DNA of 64,000 nt, taken from contig CAZCOG010000002.1 in NCBI GenBank assembly GCA_964500445.1, positions 62,001 to 126,000 on the forward strand, given 5' to 3'. Under the pieces are notes generated by a model. The model saw nothing but the letters and a program-made list of their open reading frames with translations, ran no database searches and was not told the DNA's origin. Shown in pieces: positions 36,719 through 45,372 of the stretch; position 1 is the stretch's first letter; each line of letters starts with the position of its first letter. Source of the stretch: Persicitalea sp964500445. GTDB lineage: Bacteria; Bacteroidota; Bacteroidia; Cytophagales; Spirosomataceae. The position numbers and the translations under genes are program-made.

Positions 36719-37627
36719 ATGAAGTCCAATTATAAAACCTCTATGACGACACGTCGATCGTTTTTCAAAAAAGCAGCATTAGGTACTTTGGCCCTTTCCT
36801 GGGCGGGCTCCGCAATGGCTTGGGATAAAGGCATACCCCTGGTGGGTTGGGGCAGAATTTTGCCATCGGCTCCGGCCGATGAGACTGGCGAACCGTTCCG
36901 GCTGGGTCTGGCAGGGTACACGTTTGTGAATTTTAAACTGGATCCAGCGCTGGAAATGATGCGTAAGGTAGATGTCAAGTACCTTTGCATCAAAGATTTT
37001 CACCTGCCCATGAAAAGCACGGCGGAAGAAATTGCGGCCTTTCACGCTAAATTGAAAGAGTCGGGCGTGACGGGCTACGGGGTAGGGCCGATATACATGA
37101 AGACAAAAGAGGCCATCGATCAGGCTTTCGACTACGCCAAGCGTGTGGGCGTGGACCTTATCGTCGGCATCCCCGAAGTCTCTGACCTGCCTTACGTAGA
37201 GAAAAAGGTGAAGGAATACAATATTCGCTATGCTATTCACAATCACGGACCGGGCGACAAGGTATATCCCAATGCCGTGACGGTCAACGGCTACATCAAG
37301 GATCTTGACCCAAGGGTCGGCATGTGCTTCGACATCGGCCACGATATGCGCTATGGCAACGATCCCATTGCCGATTTTCAGAAGTACCACAAGCGCATCT
37401 TCGACATGCACCTTAAGAATGTGACTGCCGCTACTGGTGACGGTAAGACCAACGAACTGGGTCGAGGTGTGATTAATATCCCAGAGCTGGTCAAGACTTT
37501 GCGTAAGGTCAAATATAGTGGTGTGTGCGCCCTCGAATACGAAAAGGACATGAAAGACCCGCTGGCGGGTATTGCCGAGTCGGTAGGGTACTTTCGGGGC
37601 GTACTGGATGCGAGCCGTAAAAGTTGA
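36719..37627 (+). CDS. Tat-exported sugar phosphate isomerase/epimerase-like protein
   Basis: A 302-residue protein with a twin-arginine signal (TTRRSFFKKAALGTLALSWAG); the in-frame ATG at 36743 would place the RR closer to the start and is an equal choice. The mature part is a xylose-isomerase-like TIM barrel: Glu in VGIPEVSD, His pair in IHNHGPGD, Asp and His in CFDIGHDMRYG, His in FDMHLKNV and Glu in CALEYEKD, a complete metal site. It is followed by a Tat-exported oxidoreductase gene, a pairing typical of periplasmic sugar conversion in Bacteroidota. Confidence 0.87.
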   Translation: MKSNYKTSMTTRRSFFKKAALGTLALSWAGSAMAWDKGIPLVGWGRILPSAPADETGEPFRLGLAGYTFVNFKLDPALEMMRKVDVKYLCIKDFHLPMKSTAEEIAAFHAKLKESGVTGYGVGPIYMKTKEAIDQAFDYAKRVGVDLIVGIPEVSDLPYVEKKVKEYNIRYAIHNHGPGDKVYPNAVTVNGYIKDLDPRVGMCFDIGHDMRYGNDPIADFQKYHKRIFDMHLKNVTAATGDGKTNELGRGVINIPELVKTLRKVKYSGVCALEYEKDMKDPLAGIAESVGYFRGVLDASRKS

Positions 37628-37727
37628 GGAGTTCATGAGCCGATGAGTTGAAGGGTAATGAAAGATACTTTTTTACAAAACCATGTAATACTCTTAAACT
37701 CTTGACCAAAGATTCCTGTCCCAGACT

Positions 37728-37754
37728 CATTAACAATAAACTTTAAACTCAAAA
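37728..37754 (+). repeat. Heptad-type leader before the oxidoreductase gene
   Basis: Three 7-nt units CATTAAC, AATAAAC and TTTAAAC followed by TCAAAA reach the start codon at 37755. The stretch has no G. The match to other heptad leaders is in period and final -AAC. Confidence 0.4.
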
Positions 37755-39101
37755 ATGACTGATTCAAGAAGAGAGTTCATAAAGAAAGTTGCCCTTGGTA
37801 CTGCGGGCATCACGCTGGCGGGAACCACGCGGGGTATGTCAGCGAAAAGTTACGCCAAGATCATCGGTGCCAATGACCGTCTGCAAATCGGTATCGCAGG
37901 ATTGGGCCGCCGTCTGGGTGCTTATTATCAGCCCATTGGATTAAAAAGCAGCAATGTGGAGTTGGTGTATCTGTGCGACGTCATGAAGAGCCAGCGCGAG
38001 TCGGCGGCGAAGAAATTTTCCAAGTACATTGATTACTCGCCTAAACTGGAAAACGACATCCGGAAGGTCATCGAAGATCCGAAGATCGACGCGCTCATCA
38101 ACGCCACACCCGACCACTGGCATGCGCCAGGTACCTGGATGGCTGTAAAGGCGGGCAAAAATGTGTATGTAGAAAAACCCTGCAGTCATAACCCACGCGA
38201 AGGTGAGTTGCTGGTAGAGTTCCAGAAAAAGTACAATAAGGTGATTCAAATGGGCAACCAGCAGCGCTCAGCCCCCGAATCGCAGGAAATTATCAAGGAA
38301 ATTCATAACGGAGCCATCGGTAAGCCCTACAAGGCTATTGCATTCTATGCCAGTGCACGTGGCGAAGTACCCAATCAGCAGAAGGCTCCTGTGCCCGATG
38401 GGCTTGATTGGGAACTGTGGCAAGGTCCGGCTCCGCACCGTGACTACACCAGCGAAACCTGGGATTACAACTGGCACTGGTACGGCTGGAACTACGGTAC
38501 CGCCGAGTCGGGCAACAACGGGACGCATGAGCTGGACGTGGCCCGCTGGGCCTTGCAGGCCGACTATCCCGAACGGGTAGAAATCGAAGCCGATAAGCGG
38601 TACTTCCCCAACGACGGCTGGGAAATGTACGATACGATGGAAGCTACCTTCCGCTTTCCCGGCAATAAAATTGTTCAATGGCAAGGCCAGAGCCGCAACG
38701 GCTACAACACCTATGGTAGCGACCGCGGAACGTTGATTTTTGGTACTGAAGGTAATGTCTATGTTGATCGTGGTGGCTATAAACTGTACGACCGCAATGG
38801 CAAACTGATCAAAAGCAGCGAATCGAAAGGTAGCGAAGCCGGTACTGCTCTGGGTGGTGGCGGCGACATGAGCACGCTGCACGTGGTTAATTTCTTCGAC
38901 GCCGTGCGCGGTACTGCCAAGCAGAACTCGCCCATCGACGAAGGAGCCAAGAGTGTTCATTTGTGCCACCTGGCCAATATCGCTTACCGCACGGGAGGGC
39001 AGCCGCTGGATGTCGATCCCAAGAATGGTAAAATCATGGACAAAAAGGCCATGAAGTACTGGGATCGTGAGTACCAACCAGGCTGGGAACCGAAGCTCTG
39101 A
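37755..39101 (+). CDS. Tat-exported Gfo/Idh/MocA-family oxidoreductase
   Basis: A 448-residue protein with the twin-arginine signal SRREFIKKVALGTAGITLAG. The Rossmann domain begins RLQIGIAGLGRRLGAYYQ; NATPDHWHAPGTWMAVKAG and NVYVEKPCSHNPREGELLV hold the conserved dinucleotide loop and the catalytic EKP. The substrate domain has NHG-like GNNGTHELDVARWAL with the conserved His. Such exported enzymes include glycoside-hydrolase-like NAD-dependent proteins. Placed just after the TIM-barrel isomerase gene, it probably works on the same sugar outside the cytoplasm. Confidence 0.88.
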   Translation: MTDSRREFIKKVALGTAGITLAGTTRGMSAKSYAKIIGANDRLQIGIAGLGRRLGAYYQPIGLKSSNVELVYLCDVMKSQRESAAKKFSKYIDYSPKLENDIRKVIEDPKIDALINATPDHWHAPGTWMAVKAGKNVYVEKPCSHNPREGELLVEFQKKYNKVIQMGNQQRSAPESQEIIKEIHNGAIGKPYKAIAFYASARGEVPNQQKAPVPDGLDWELWQGPAPHRDYTSETWDYNWHWYGWNYGTAESGNNGTHELDVARWALQADYPERVEIEADKRYFPNDGWEMYDTMEATFRFPGNKIVQWQGQSRNGYNTYGSDRGTLIFGTEGNVYVDRGGYKLYDRNGKLIKSSESKGSEAGTALGGGGDMSTLHVVNFFDAVRGTAKQNSPIDEGAKSVHLCHLANIAYRTGGQPLDVDPKNGKIMDKKAMKYWDREYQPGWEPKL

Positions 39102-39120
39102 TAACTTGAAGTTAGTTTAC

Positions 39121-39161
39121 AAAAATGCCGCAGGGAAAGTATCTTTTCCTGCGGCATTTTT
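39121..39161. terminator. Bidirectional terminator
   Basis: Fourteen-base perfect arms AAAAATGCCGCAGG and CCTGCGGCATTTTT with a 13-nt loop, bounded by A- and T-runs. It serves the oxidoreductase gene and the convergent oligopeptidase gene. Confidence 0.9.
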
Positions 39162-39189
39162 GTGTGGGAAGGCTTAAACTGTTCTCAGA

Positions 39190-41295
39190 CTAATAAATAG
39201 TTTCTTTACTCGGTTCTGAGACCTTCTCCGCCAGCCCTAGCAAAAAGGCGAATTCAAGCGCAATATCGTGTAGTTTCTTGAATCGACCGGAAGCTCCGCC
39301 GTGACCCGTTTCCATATCACAATGTAAAAGGATAAGGTTATCATCGGTTTTCAATTCGCGAAGTTTAGCTACCCATTTGGCGGGTTCCCAGTACTGTACC
39401 TGCGAGTCGTGAAGGCCCGTCGTGACGAGTAGGTTGGGGTATGCTTGCGCCCTGACATTATCGTAGGGCGAATACGCTTTCATGTAGTCGTAAAACGACT
39501 TCTCGTTCGGATTTCCCCATTCTTCGTATTCCCCTGTGGTAAGCGGAATCGTATCGTCGAGCATTGTTGTCACCACATCTACGAAAGGTACTTGTGCCAC
39601 CATACCGTTATAAAGGTCGGGCCGCAGGTTCGCCACTGCGCCCATCAGCAAGCCACCCGCACTGCCGCCCATGGCGTAAAGGCTTGCTGGTGACGTCCAT
39701 TTTTCGTTAATCAGAAACTCAGCGCAGTCGATGAAATCCGTGAAGGTATTGAGCTTGCGCAATAGCCGTCCGTTGTCGTACCAGGCGCGGCCCATCTCCT
39801 GTCCCCCTCTGATGTGGCAAATGGCAAAGGCAAATCCGCGGTCGAGCAGGCTAAGCCGCGCCGAACTGAACGTGGGGTCCATCGACGAGCCATAGGAGCC
39901 GTAGGCGTATTGCAGTAGCGGGCCGCTGCCGTCTTTCACAAAATTATTTTTATAAACTACCGAAATCGGTACCCTGGCCCCATCACGGGTAGGCGCGTAG
40001 AGGCGTTCGGTAATGTATTGGGTTTTGTCAAAATCTCCCACGACTTCCTGCTCTTTCATGAGTGTTTTGGCGCGGGTACTCATGTCGTAGTCATACACTG
40101 AATTGGGCGTAGTCAGCGAGGTGTAGCCATAGCGGAGCGTGGTGGTATCGAACTCAGGATTGCTGCTGGTATAGGCGGTATAGGCTGCCTCGCCAAAATC
40201 AAGATAATGTTCAATTTCTTCTGAATTTTGGGGAATCACCCGAATTCGCAGCAAGCCTTCCTGGCGCTCCTGCACTACTAAGTACTGGCTAAATACTTCG
40301 ATCCCTTCCAGAAAGACATCGGCACGGTGAGGAATAACTTCCCGCCATTGACTTTCGTCGCGTACCTGGTCTTCGGCAACCTGCACCAGCTTATAGTTCT
40401 CCGCGCCGTTCTGATTGGTGACTAGATAGAAAATATCCCGGTAATGTTCCAGAGAGTACTCATGACCACGCCGGCGCGGAATCGCCACTTCCAACTCTCC
40501 TGTGGGATTCTGAGCATTTAGCAGCCGATATTCAGTAGCTACGCCATTATGCGCAGCCACCAGAGCAACGTACTTCTTGGATTTGGTACGATATAAGCCG
40601 AGATAGTACTGGTCATCGGCTTCTTCGTAGAGTAGCACGTCGTCGCGGACGTCGGTACCCAACTCATGCCGCCATACCTGGTAGCCCAGCAGCGTGTCCA
40701 CGTCTTTGCGGATGTAAAAAATCGTCCGATTGTCAGCCGCCCAGGCGTAGCTGCTGCCCTCGGTGTTGGGGATCACATCAGGATACCACTCGCCCGTGGC
40801 CAGGTTGCGGAAGCGCAATGTATAGAGCCGTCGGCTCACCGTGTCTTCACCGATGGCGGCTACAATATCGTCGTCGCTGGTTTCGGGAAAAGTCGCCGAA
40901 TAGTAACCGTGTCCGGCGGCGCGCTCGTTCAGATCGAGCATGATTTCCTCGGGGGCTTCCAGACTGAGGTACTTGCGGCAGTAAAGCGGATATTCTGCGC
41001 CTTCGTCGTAGCGGGCATAGTACCAGTAAGCGCCATCGCGCACGGGTACCGACTCGTCTTTTTCTTTAATACGGCTTTTCATTTCCTGGAAAAGATGGTC
41101 TTTGAAATCCTGCAAAGGAGCCATTACGGAATCGGTGTAGGCGTTTTCCGCCCGGAGATGAGCCAGGACCGTTTCACTTTCCCGTTCGCGCAACCAGTAA
41201 TAATCGTCGGTGCGGGTGTCGTCGTGGAGGTTGAAAGTAGTAGGTAGTTTTGCGGCCTGGGGGGGCGTGTTTTCTTTATTAAAAAGCATACTCAT
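39190..41295 (-). CDS. ptrB: S9 prolyl-oligopeptidase-family protein, oligopeptidase B type
   Basis: A 701-residue cytoplasmic peptidase. The frame is open to 41340, but the family begins near MLFNKENTPPQA, so the ATG at 41295 (or 41289) fits better. The N-terminal half is the seven-bladed propeller; the C-terminal hydrolase domain carries the nucleophile in YAMGGSAGG (Ser545), preceded by CHIRGGQEMG and followed by an Asp near TTGLHDSQV and His in METGHGGASGR. Oligopeptidase B cleaves peptides after Arg or Lys; the acidic residues that define that choice were not individually checked. Confidence 0.88.
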   Translation of the reverse strand: MSMLFNKENTPPQAAKLPTTFNLHDDTRTDDYYWLRERESETVLAHLRAENAYTDSVMAPLQDFKDHLFQEMKSRIKEKDESVPVRDGAYWYYARYDEGAEYPLYCRKYLSLEAPEEIMLDLNERAAGHGYYSATFPETSDDDIVAAIGEDTVSRRLYTLRFRNLATGEWYPDVIPNTEGSSYAWAADNRTIFYIRKDVDTLLGYQVWRHELGTDVRDDVLLYEEADDQYYLGLYRTKSKKYVALVAAHNGVATEYRLLNAQNPTGELEVAIPRRRGHEYSLEHYRDIFYLVTNQNGAENYKLVQVAEDQVRDESQWREVIPHRADVFLEGIEVFSQYLVVQERQEGLLRIRVIPQNSEEIEHYLDFGEAAYTAYTSSNPEFDTTTLRYGYTSLTTPNSVYDYDMSTRAKTLMKEQEVVGDFDKTQYITERLYAPTRDGARVPISVVYKNNFVKDGSGPLLQYAYGSYGSSMDPTFSSARLSLLDRGFAFAICHIRGGQEMGRAWYDNGRLLRKLNTFTDFIDCAEFLINEKWTSPASLYAMGGSAGGLLMGAVANLRPDLYNGMVAQVPFVDVVTTMLDDTIPLTTGEYEEWGNPNEKSFYDYMKAYSPYDNVRAQAYPNLLVTTGLHDSQVQYWEPAKWVAKLRELKTDDNLILLHCDMETGHGGASGRFKKLHDIALEFAFLLGLAEKVSEPSKETIY

Positions 41296-41518
41296 TAAAA
41301 ATTGAAATCGATTTTTAGCAGTGAGACTGGGGGAATACAAAAATTTAACAGCAGATTAACCGCCAAGATTACCCAAAAAAGGGAATTCTTCTCTAATTTA
41401 GTTCTTCCAAAGCCAATTTCAGCGCACCTATTTTCCCAAAATCTGTTATAATGTCACTCCATTACTGATAATGAACGTATGGGATCGTTGTCAGCTTTTC
41501 AATCTATTTATCTAATCC

Positions 41519-42976
41519 ATGAATAAAAATTTACGAATGGCCCTCGCGGGCGGAGTACTGGTAGTGATAGCCGGGTTTGGCCCGGATCAGGAGGATTGGG
41601 AAAAATCCTTCCGCCGTATCGATACCGAAGTGCGGCAACGTAGTCGGGCGTACGAAACCCTGGGTGAAGCCACCAAAAAAATTGGTCACCGCCTGACGGG
41701 TAGTACCCACGGTATGAAAGCGGAAGAATACGCTTTCAATCTGCTGAAAAGCTATGGCTACAATGATGTAAAGTACCAGCCTTTCGAGGTAGAATCGTGG
41801 AGCCGCGACACGGTAACGCTGAGCATCGTGCCCGAAAGCAGCGACAACTACCGAGAAGTTCCGGTAGTTTCGCTGGCGCATTCACCGGTGGTATCTGATA
41901 TGAAAGCGGGTATTGTGGATGTAGGTAACGGGCTGGAAGAAGACTTTGAGGCCGTAAAGGATAAGGTCAAAGACAAGATCGTTATTGCCAATATCGGCCT
42001 TGTAGGCGGGCCTGGAAAGAAAAACCTGCACCGCTCTGAGAAAACGGCCCTGGCTATCAAGTACGGTGCGGGCGGTATCATTATGGTTAATCAGGCACCG
42101 GGCAAGATTCTGCTCACGGGGACCGCCTCGGTGACGGGCGCTCTCATTGCCATTCCGGCGGTATGCATTTCCAATGAAAGTGGCCGCGAACTGCGCGCCT
42201 GGCTGGGCGAAGAAGGCCCGCTGGAAGCTCATATTAACATGCGCAATTTCTCGAAGCCTATCAAGGCGCGCAACGTCGTCGCTACGCTCAAAGGCAAGAC
42301 CGATGAGTGCGTGATCGTTGGCGGACACCTCGACTCGTGGGATCTGGCCACGGGCGCAATTGACAACGGGATCGGCTCGTTCAGCGTATTGGATATTGCC
42401 CGTACGTTCAAGGCATTAAAAATAAAACCCCGGCGCACGATCAAGTTCGTTATGTTCATGGGGGAGGAGCAGGGCTTGCTTGGCTCCAAGCACATGGTAA
42501 GAGAGCTGGTACGGACGGGCGACATCGAGAAGGTAGCCTACATGATGAATCTCGACATGACCAACGACCCGAAGGGAGCGAATGGCTTCGGGCGCGCCGA
42601 TATGGCTGATTTCTTCCAGCAGGTTGGGGCCGATATCAAAAAGGTCGATCCGGCTTTCGGCAATCAATTTACCAATCGCGCTGGCCTGCATAGCGACCAT
42701 CAGCCTTTTATGTTGCAGGGTGTTCCGGTGGCAGGCTTGTCAGGTAGTTTGCCTTTATCGGTACTCCAATGCTACCATGCCGATTGCGATCGATTCGACT
42801 TAGTCGATAAACAGCAGTTGGAAAACACCGTCCGCATAGGCTCGATGTACCTTTATGCCCTGGCGAATGCAAAGAAGCTTGAAGCTAAACGGCTCAACGA
42901 TAACCAAACGCGCGATTACCTCACTACGCAGGGCTTAAAGCAGGAGTTGGTGCTGGGCCAGGACTGGCGGTGGTAA
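41519..42976 (+). CDS. Secreted M28-family aminopeptidase
   Basis: A 485-residue exported metallopeptidase (hydrophobic N-terminus MNKNLRMALAGGVLVVIAGFG). A PA domain (about 130-240) is inserted before the two-zinc catalytic domain. Metal ligands are visible in order: His and Asp in VGGHLDSWDLATGAIDNG, the general-base Glu pair in FMGEEQGLLGS, Asp in MMNLDMTND and the last His in GLHSDHQPF. It releases N-terminal amino acids from peptides in the periplasm or outside. A strong terminator follows. Confidence 0.9.
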   Translation: MNKNLRMALAGGVLVVIAGFGPDQEDWEKSFRRIDTEVRQRSRAYETLGEATKKIGHRLTGSTHGMKAEEYAFNLLKSYGYNDVKYQPFEVESWSRDTVTLSIVPESSDNYREVPVVSLAHSPVVSDMKAGIVDVGNGLEEDFEAVKDKVKDKIVIANIGLVGGPGKKNLHRSEKTALAIKYGAGGIIMVNQAPGKILLTGTASVTGALIAIPAVCISNESGRELRAWLGEEGPLEAHINMRNFSKPIKARNVVATLKGKTDECVIVGGHLDSWDLATGAIDNGIGSFSVLDIARTFKALKIKPRRTIKFVMFMGEEQGLLGSKHMVRELVRTGDIEKVAYMMNLDMTNDPKGANGFGRADMADFFQQVGADIKKVDPAFGNQFTNRAGLHSDHQPFMLQGVPVAGLSGSLPLSVLQCYHADCDRFDLVDKQQLENTVRIGSMYLYALANAKKLEAKRLNDNQTRDYLTTQGLKQELVLGQDWRW

Positions 42977-43006
42977 ATAGAGTATCGGCAGATGTAGGAC
43001 ACAAAG

Positions 43007-43038
43007 AAAAAGCCAATCCTGAAAAGGATTGGCTTTTT
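43007..43038. terminator. Bidirectional terminator after the M28 peptidase gene
   Basis: Fourteen-base perfect arms AAAAAGCCAATCCT and AGGATTGGCTTTTT around GAAA, a classic intrinsic terminator in both directions. On the minus strand it ends the small lipoprotein gene, whose stop lies 24 nt away. Confidence 0.92.
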
Positions 43039-43061
43039 AAGTACTTCGACTTTGTTTTTTC

Positions 43062-43241
43062 TTACAAAGTGTCAGTCATCATGGTGTCCATAGACGTAGT
43101 GTCCATTTCCATCATCATAGTGTCAGTGTCCATCGTCATGGTAGTTGAATCTTCCATAGCGGCGTCCTCAGAAGGTTTGCTGGTGCAAGAAGCGAATGCC
43201 ATCATGCCAGCAACGAATGCGAATGCAAGTACTTTTTTCAT
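43062..43241 (-). CDS. Small methionine-rich lipoprotein
   Basis: A 59-residue protein found by reading the minus strand. It has a lipoprotein signal (KKVLAFAFVAGMMAFASC, lipobox Cys19). The mature 41 residues hold ten Met and many Asp/Thr in a near-repeat pattern (TMTMDTDTMMMEMDTT). Small Asp/Thr-rich lipoproteins are common in Cytophagales; the Met content is unusual and recalls Cu(I)- or Ag(I)-binding Met motifs. ATG follows an A-rich leader and a terminator follows the stop, so it is a complete single-gene unit. No neighbour suggests metal transport. Confidence 0.75.
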   Translation of the reverse strand: MKKVLAFAFVAGMMAFASCTSKPSEDAAMEDSTTMTMDTDTMMMEMDTTSMDTMMTDTL

Positions 43242-43402
43242 TTTTTGTAGTGTTAATAAGGTTTTTGATGGGACAAATGTACTACGAAAAAATGATCTGC
43301 AAAATTATTTTGGTTGTATTTTTCCCAGAACTTAGAATTTCCTTAGAAAATGATGCAAGTGCTTGTTTTTATACAAGGCAGCCCGTAAGATAAATATTTT
43401 GC

Positions 43403-44179
43403 TCAGACAGCCTTGACAGATTTTTGATTAAAGGCTTTTACACATTGTGCTATTTCGGGAAGTAGTAGCGGATTGCGCTCGATACCATTGCCAATCACGA
43501 CTACGTCAGCCCCCGCTTCCAGAGCCGTATAAGCTTTCTCGCCGGAGTCGATGCCTCCCCCTACAATCAGCGGTGTATCGGTAGCTGTGCTGACTGCGGC
43601 AATGATAGCTTCCGGAACAGCGTATTGTGCGCCGCTACCCGCGTCGAGGTACATGAGCTTAAGTCCAAGCATCTCACCTGCCATGGCGGTGCAGGCGGCC
43701 ACGCTAGGCTTATCGTGGGGCATGGGAATGGTATTGCTCATGTACGAAACCGTCGTGAGCTTGCCACTCTCTACCAGCATATAGCCCGTGGGTAATATTT
43801 CCAGCTTGCTTTGCCGCAACACGGGGGCGGCAATAACGTGCTGGCCGATGAGTAGTTCGGGATTGCGTCCAGATATAAGGGACAACAGCAGGATGGCATC
43901 TGCACTGGGCTCGATGTGGAGACTGTTTCCGGGAAAGAGAATCGCGGGAATGCTGGTGTGCTCATGGATGGCTGCCACCAGCTGGTCGATGGCATAGCGG
44001 GTAACCAGGCTACCACCTACAAAAAAGAAATCGACGCCACAGGCGGCGGCATTTGCCAGAAATTCCGGAAAATGGGAGAAATTCACCTTATCAGGGTCCA
44101 ACAACACGGCAAAAGATTTCTTTTGCTCATGACGCTTTTTCTGCAAAAGGGCCGCTATTTTAGTATTCTTCTGCTGCAT
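43403..44179 (-). CDS. pcrB: Prenylglyceryl phosphate synthase (PcrB family)
   Basis: A 258-residue TIM-barrel prenyltransferase; the ATG at 44179 fits family length better than the open frame to 44290. Motifs: FAVLLDPDKVNFSHFPEF for the glycerol-phosphate side, FFFVGGSLVTR, YLDAGSGA and the phosphate-binding ends LIVGGGIDSGEKA and VVIGNGIE. It joins a C20 to C35 prenyl diphosphate to sn-glycerol-1-phosphate, giving archaeal-type ether lipids; Bacteroidota homologues usually use geranylgeranyl groups. It is the last gene of the his-led minus-strand run. Confidence 0.9.
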   Translation of the reverse strand: MQQKNTKIAALLQKKRHEQKKSFAVLLDPDKVNFSHFPEFLANAAACGVDFFFVGGSLVTRYAIDQLVAAIHEHTSIPAILFPGNSLHIEPSADAILLLSLISGRNPELLIGQHVIAAPVLRQSKLEILPTGYMLVESGKLTTVSYMSNTIPMPHDKPSVAACTAMAGEMLGLKLMYLDAGSGAQYAVPEAIIAAVSTATDTPLIVGGGIDSGEKAYTALEAGADVVVIGNGIERNPLLLPEIAQCVKAFNQKSVKAV

Positions 44180-44286
44180 CCGGTGATTCAGGATAGTGTC
44201 AATTATTGCTGACTGCTCGCGAAATTGCCCAAAAGTAATGAATTGCCCGCAAAGGCTTCTTCCTTTGGGCTGATTCTGGTTTCTGC

Positions 44287-44622
44287 TCAATCCAGGAACA
44301 TTCCCAGAATTCCTGAGATAACAGCGACGATGAGGGCAAAAAGAGCTGCCGAAATAAAGTTACTCACAGCAAAGCCATCCACCAGCGCGGCGGCGATGTA
44401 CACCATGAAAATATTGATAACAAAATAAAAGAGCCCCAACGTCAAAATTGTGATGGGCAGGGCAAGTATTTGTAGTACAGGCCGTACGAAGGCATTGAGA
44501 AAGCCCAGCACGATGGCGGCAATGAGAGCGGTGGTGACGTTGGTGACGACGACGCCATCCAGCAGATTGGCCGCAACGATGATGGCGACGGTGCTGAAGA
44601 CCAGGCGAAGAAGGAGGTTCAT
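44287..44622 (-). CDS. Four-helix membrane protein, phage-holin-4-like (PF04020 type)
   Basis: A 111-residue protein made of four membrane helices (about 5-22, 30-50, 56-78 and 88-110). The pattern ANLLDGVVVTNVTTALIAA, FLNAFVRPVLQILALPITILTLGLF and a closing ISGILGMF is that of the widespread family misnamed phage holin family 4. There is no phage gene around, so a viral role is unlikely; function is unknown. It lies between hisIE and pcrB on the same strand. Confidence 0.85.
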   Translation of the reverse strand: MNLLLRLVFSTVAIIVAANLLDGVVVTNVTTALIAAIVLGFLNAFVRPVLQILALPITILTLGLFYFVINIFMVYIAAALVDGFAVSNFISAALFALIVAVISGILGMFLD

Positions 44623-44650
44623 TTTAGAATCGGATTATTGGAGGAAAATA

Positions 44651-45250
44651 TCATTTGTGACGGGTACGAAGAACGTTGATTATTTCGTCTAAGTCAATAT
44701 TTTTATGTTCCAGAAGTACTAAAAGATGGAAAAGCAGGTCAGCCACTTCACCTTTAAAGAGGTCATCGTCGTCGTCTTTGGCTTCAATCACAACTTCTAC
44801 GGCTTCTTCTCCGACTTTCTGGGCTATTTTATTGACCCCTTTTCTGAATAGAGAAGTGGTATAAGAAGTGTCAGAAGGATTTTGCTTGCGATCACGGATA
44901 ATTTTCTTCTGTAAGTAACTTAAAAACAAGGCTTGCCCCTCATTGACCTCGTCGAAACAAGTGTCGGCCCCGGTATGGCAGGTAGGCCCGGCGGGCTCAG
45001 CTTTGATCAGCAAAGTATCGTTATCACAATCGGCCAGGATTTCTTTGACGTGCAGAAAGTTGTCGCTCGTTTCACCCTTTGTCCAAAGCCGCTGCTTACT
45101 ACGGCTGAAAAAGGTCACTTTGCCTTCGGCTCTGGTTTTTTCGAGCGCTTCGGCGTTCATGTAGCCCAGCATCAGTACTTTGCCCGTGACGTGGTCCTGA
45201 ATAATAGCGGGGAGAAGACCGTCTGAGGATTTTTGAAAATCAGGATTCAT
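44651..45250 (-). CDS. hisIE: Bifunctional phosphoribosyl-AMP cyclohydrolase / phosphoribosyl-ATP pyrophosphatase
   Basis: A 199-residue histidine-biosynthesis enzyme for steps two and three. The HisI half (about 1-105) has GYMNAEALEKT, KGETSDNFLHV and the zinc/magnesium segment DCDNDTLLIKAEPAGPTCHTG. The HisE half (about 115-199) has the MazG-like helix pair EEAVEVVIEAKDDDDDLFKG and EVADLLFHLLVLL. It is the fourth his gene in the minus-strand run; a 122-nt gap with a small hairpin separates it from hisF. Confidence 0.95.
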   Translation of the reverse strand: MNPDFQKSSDGLLPAIIQDHVTGKVLMLGYMNAEALEKTRAEGKVTFFSRSKQRLWTKGETSDNFLHVKEILADCDNDTLLIKAEPAGPTCHTGADTCFDEVNEGQALFLSYLQKKIIRDRKQNPSDTSYTTSLFRKGVNKIAQKVGEEAVEVVIEAKDDDDDLFKGEVADLLFHLLVLLEHKNIDLDEIINVLRTRHK

Positions 45251-45349
45251 TATTTTGTTTCAAATTGTAAAGGCAAATTTTTGTGTCTGCCCAGTCAATA
45301 GCAGTACTTGGATAGAACTTGCGACACGACTTTCCAGCGACGCGATGAG

Positions 45350-45366
45350 ACGGCCAAGCTGGCCGT
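45350..45366. repeat. Short hairpin just after hisF
   Basis: ACGGCCA and TGGCCGT pair across an AGC loop, seven bases beyond the hisF stop in the only sizeable gap inside the his run. There is no T-run, so it is more likely an RNA-processing or stability element than a terminator. Confidence 0.35.
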
Positions 45367-45372
45367 ACCACA

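Noticed and set aside
36779..37636. 285-codon minus-strand frame opposite the isomerase gene
   Set aside because: Shadow of a well-supported Tat-exported TIM-barrel gene; composition is that of a reverse-complement frame.
38268..39077. 269-codon minus-strand frame
   Set aside because: Antisense to the Gfo/Idh/MocA gene, which has intact motifs over the same span.
44287..44622. Phage holin suggesting a prophage
   Set aside because: The PF04020-type family is a common bacterial membrane protein; no other phage gene lies nearby.
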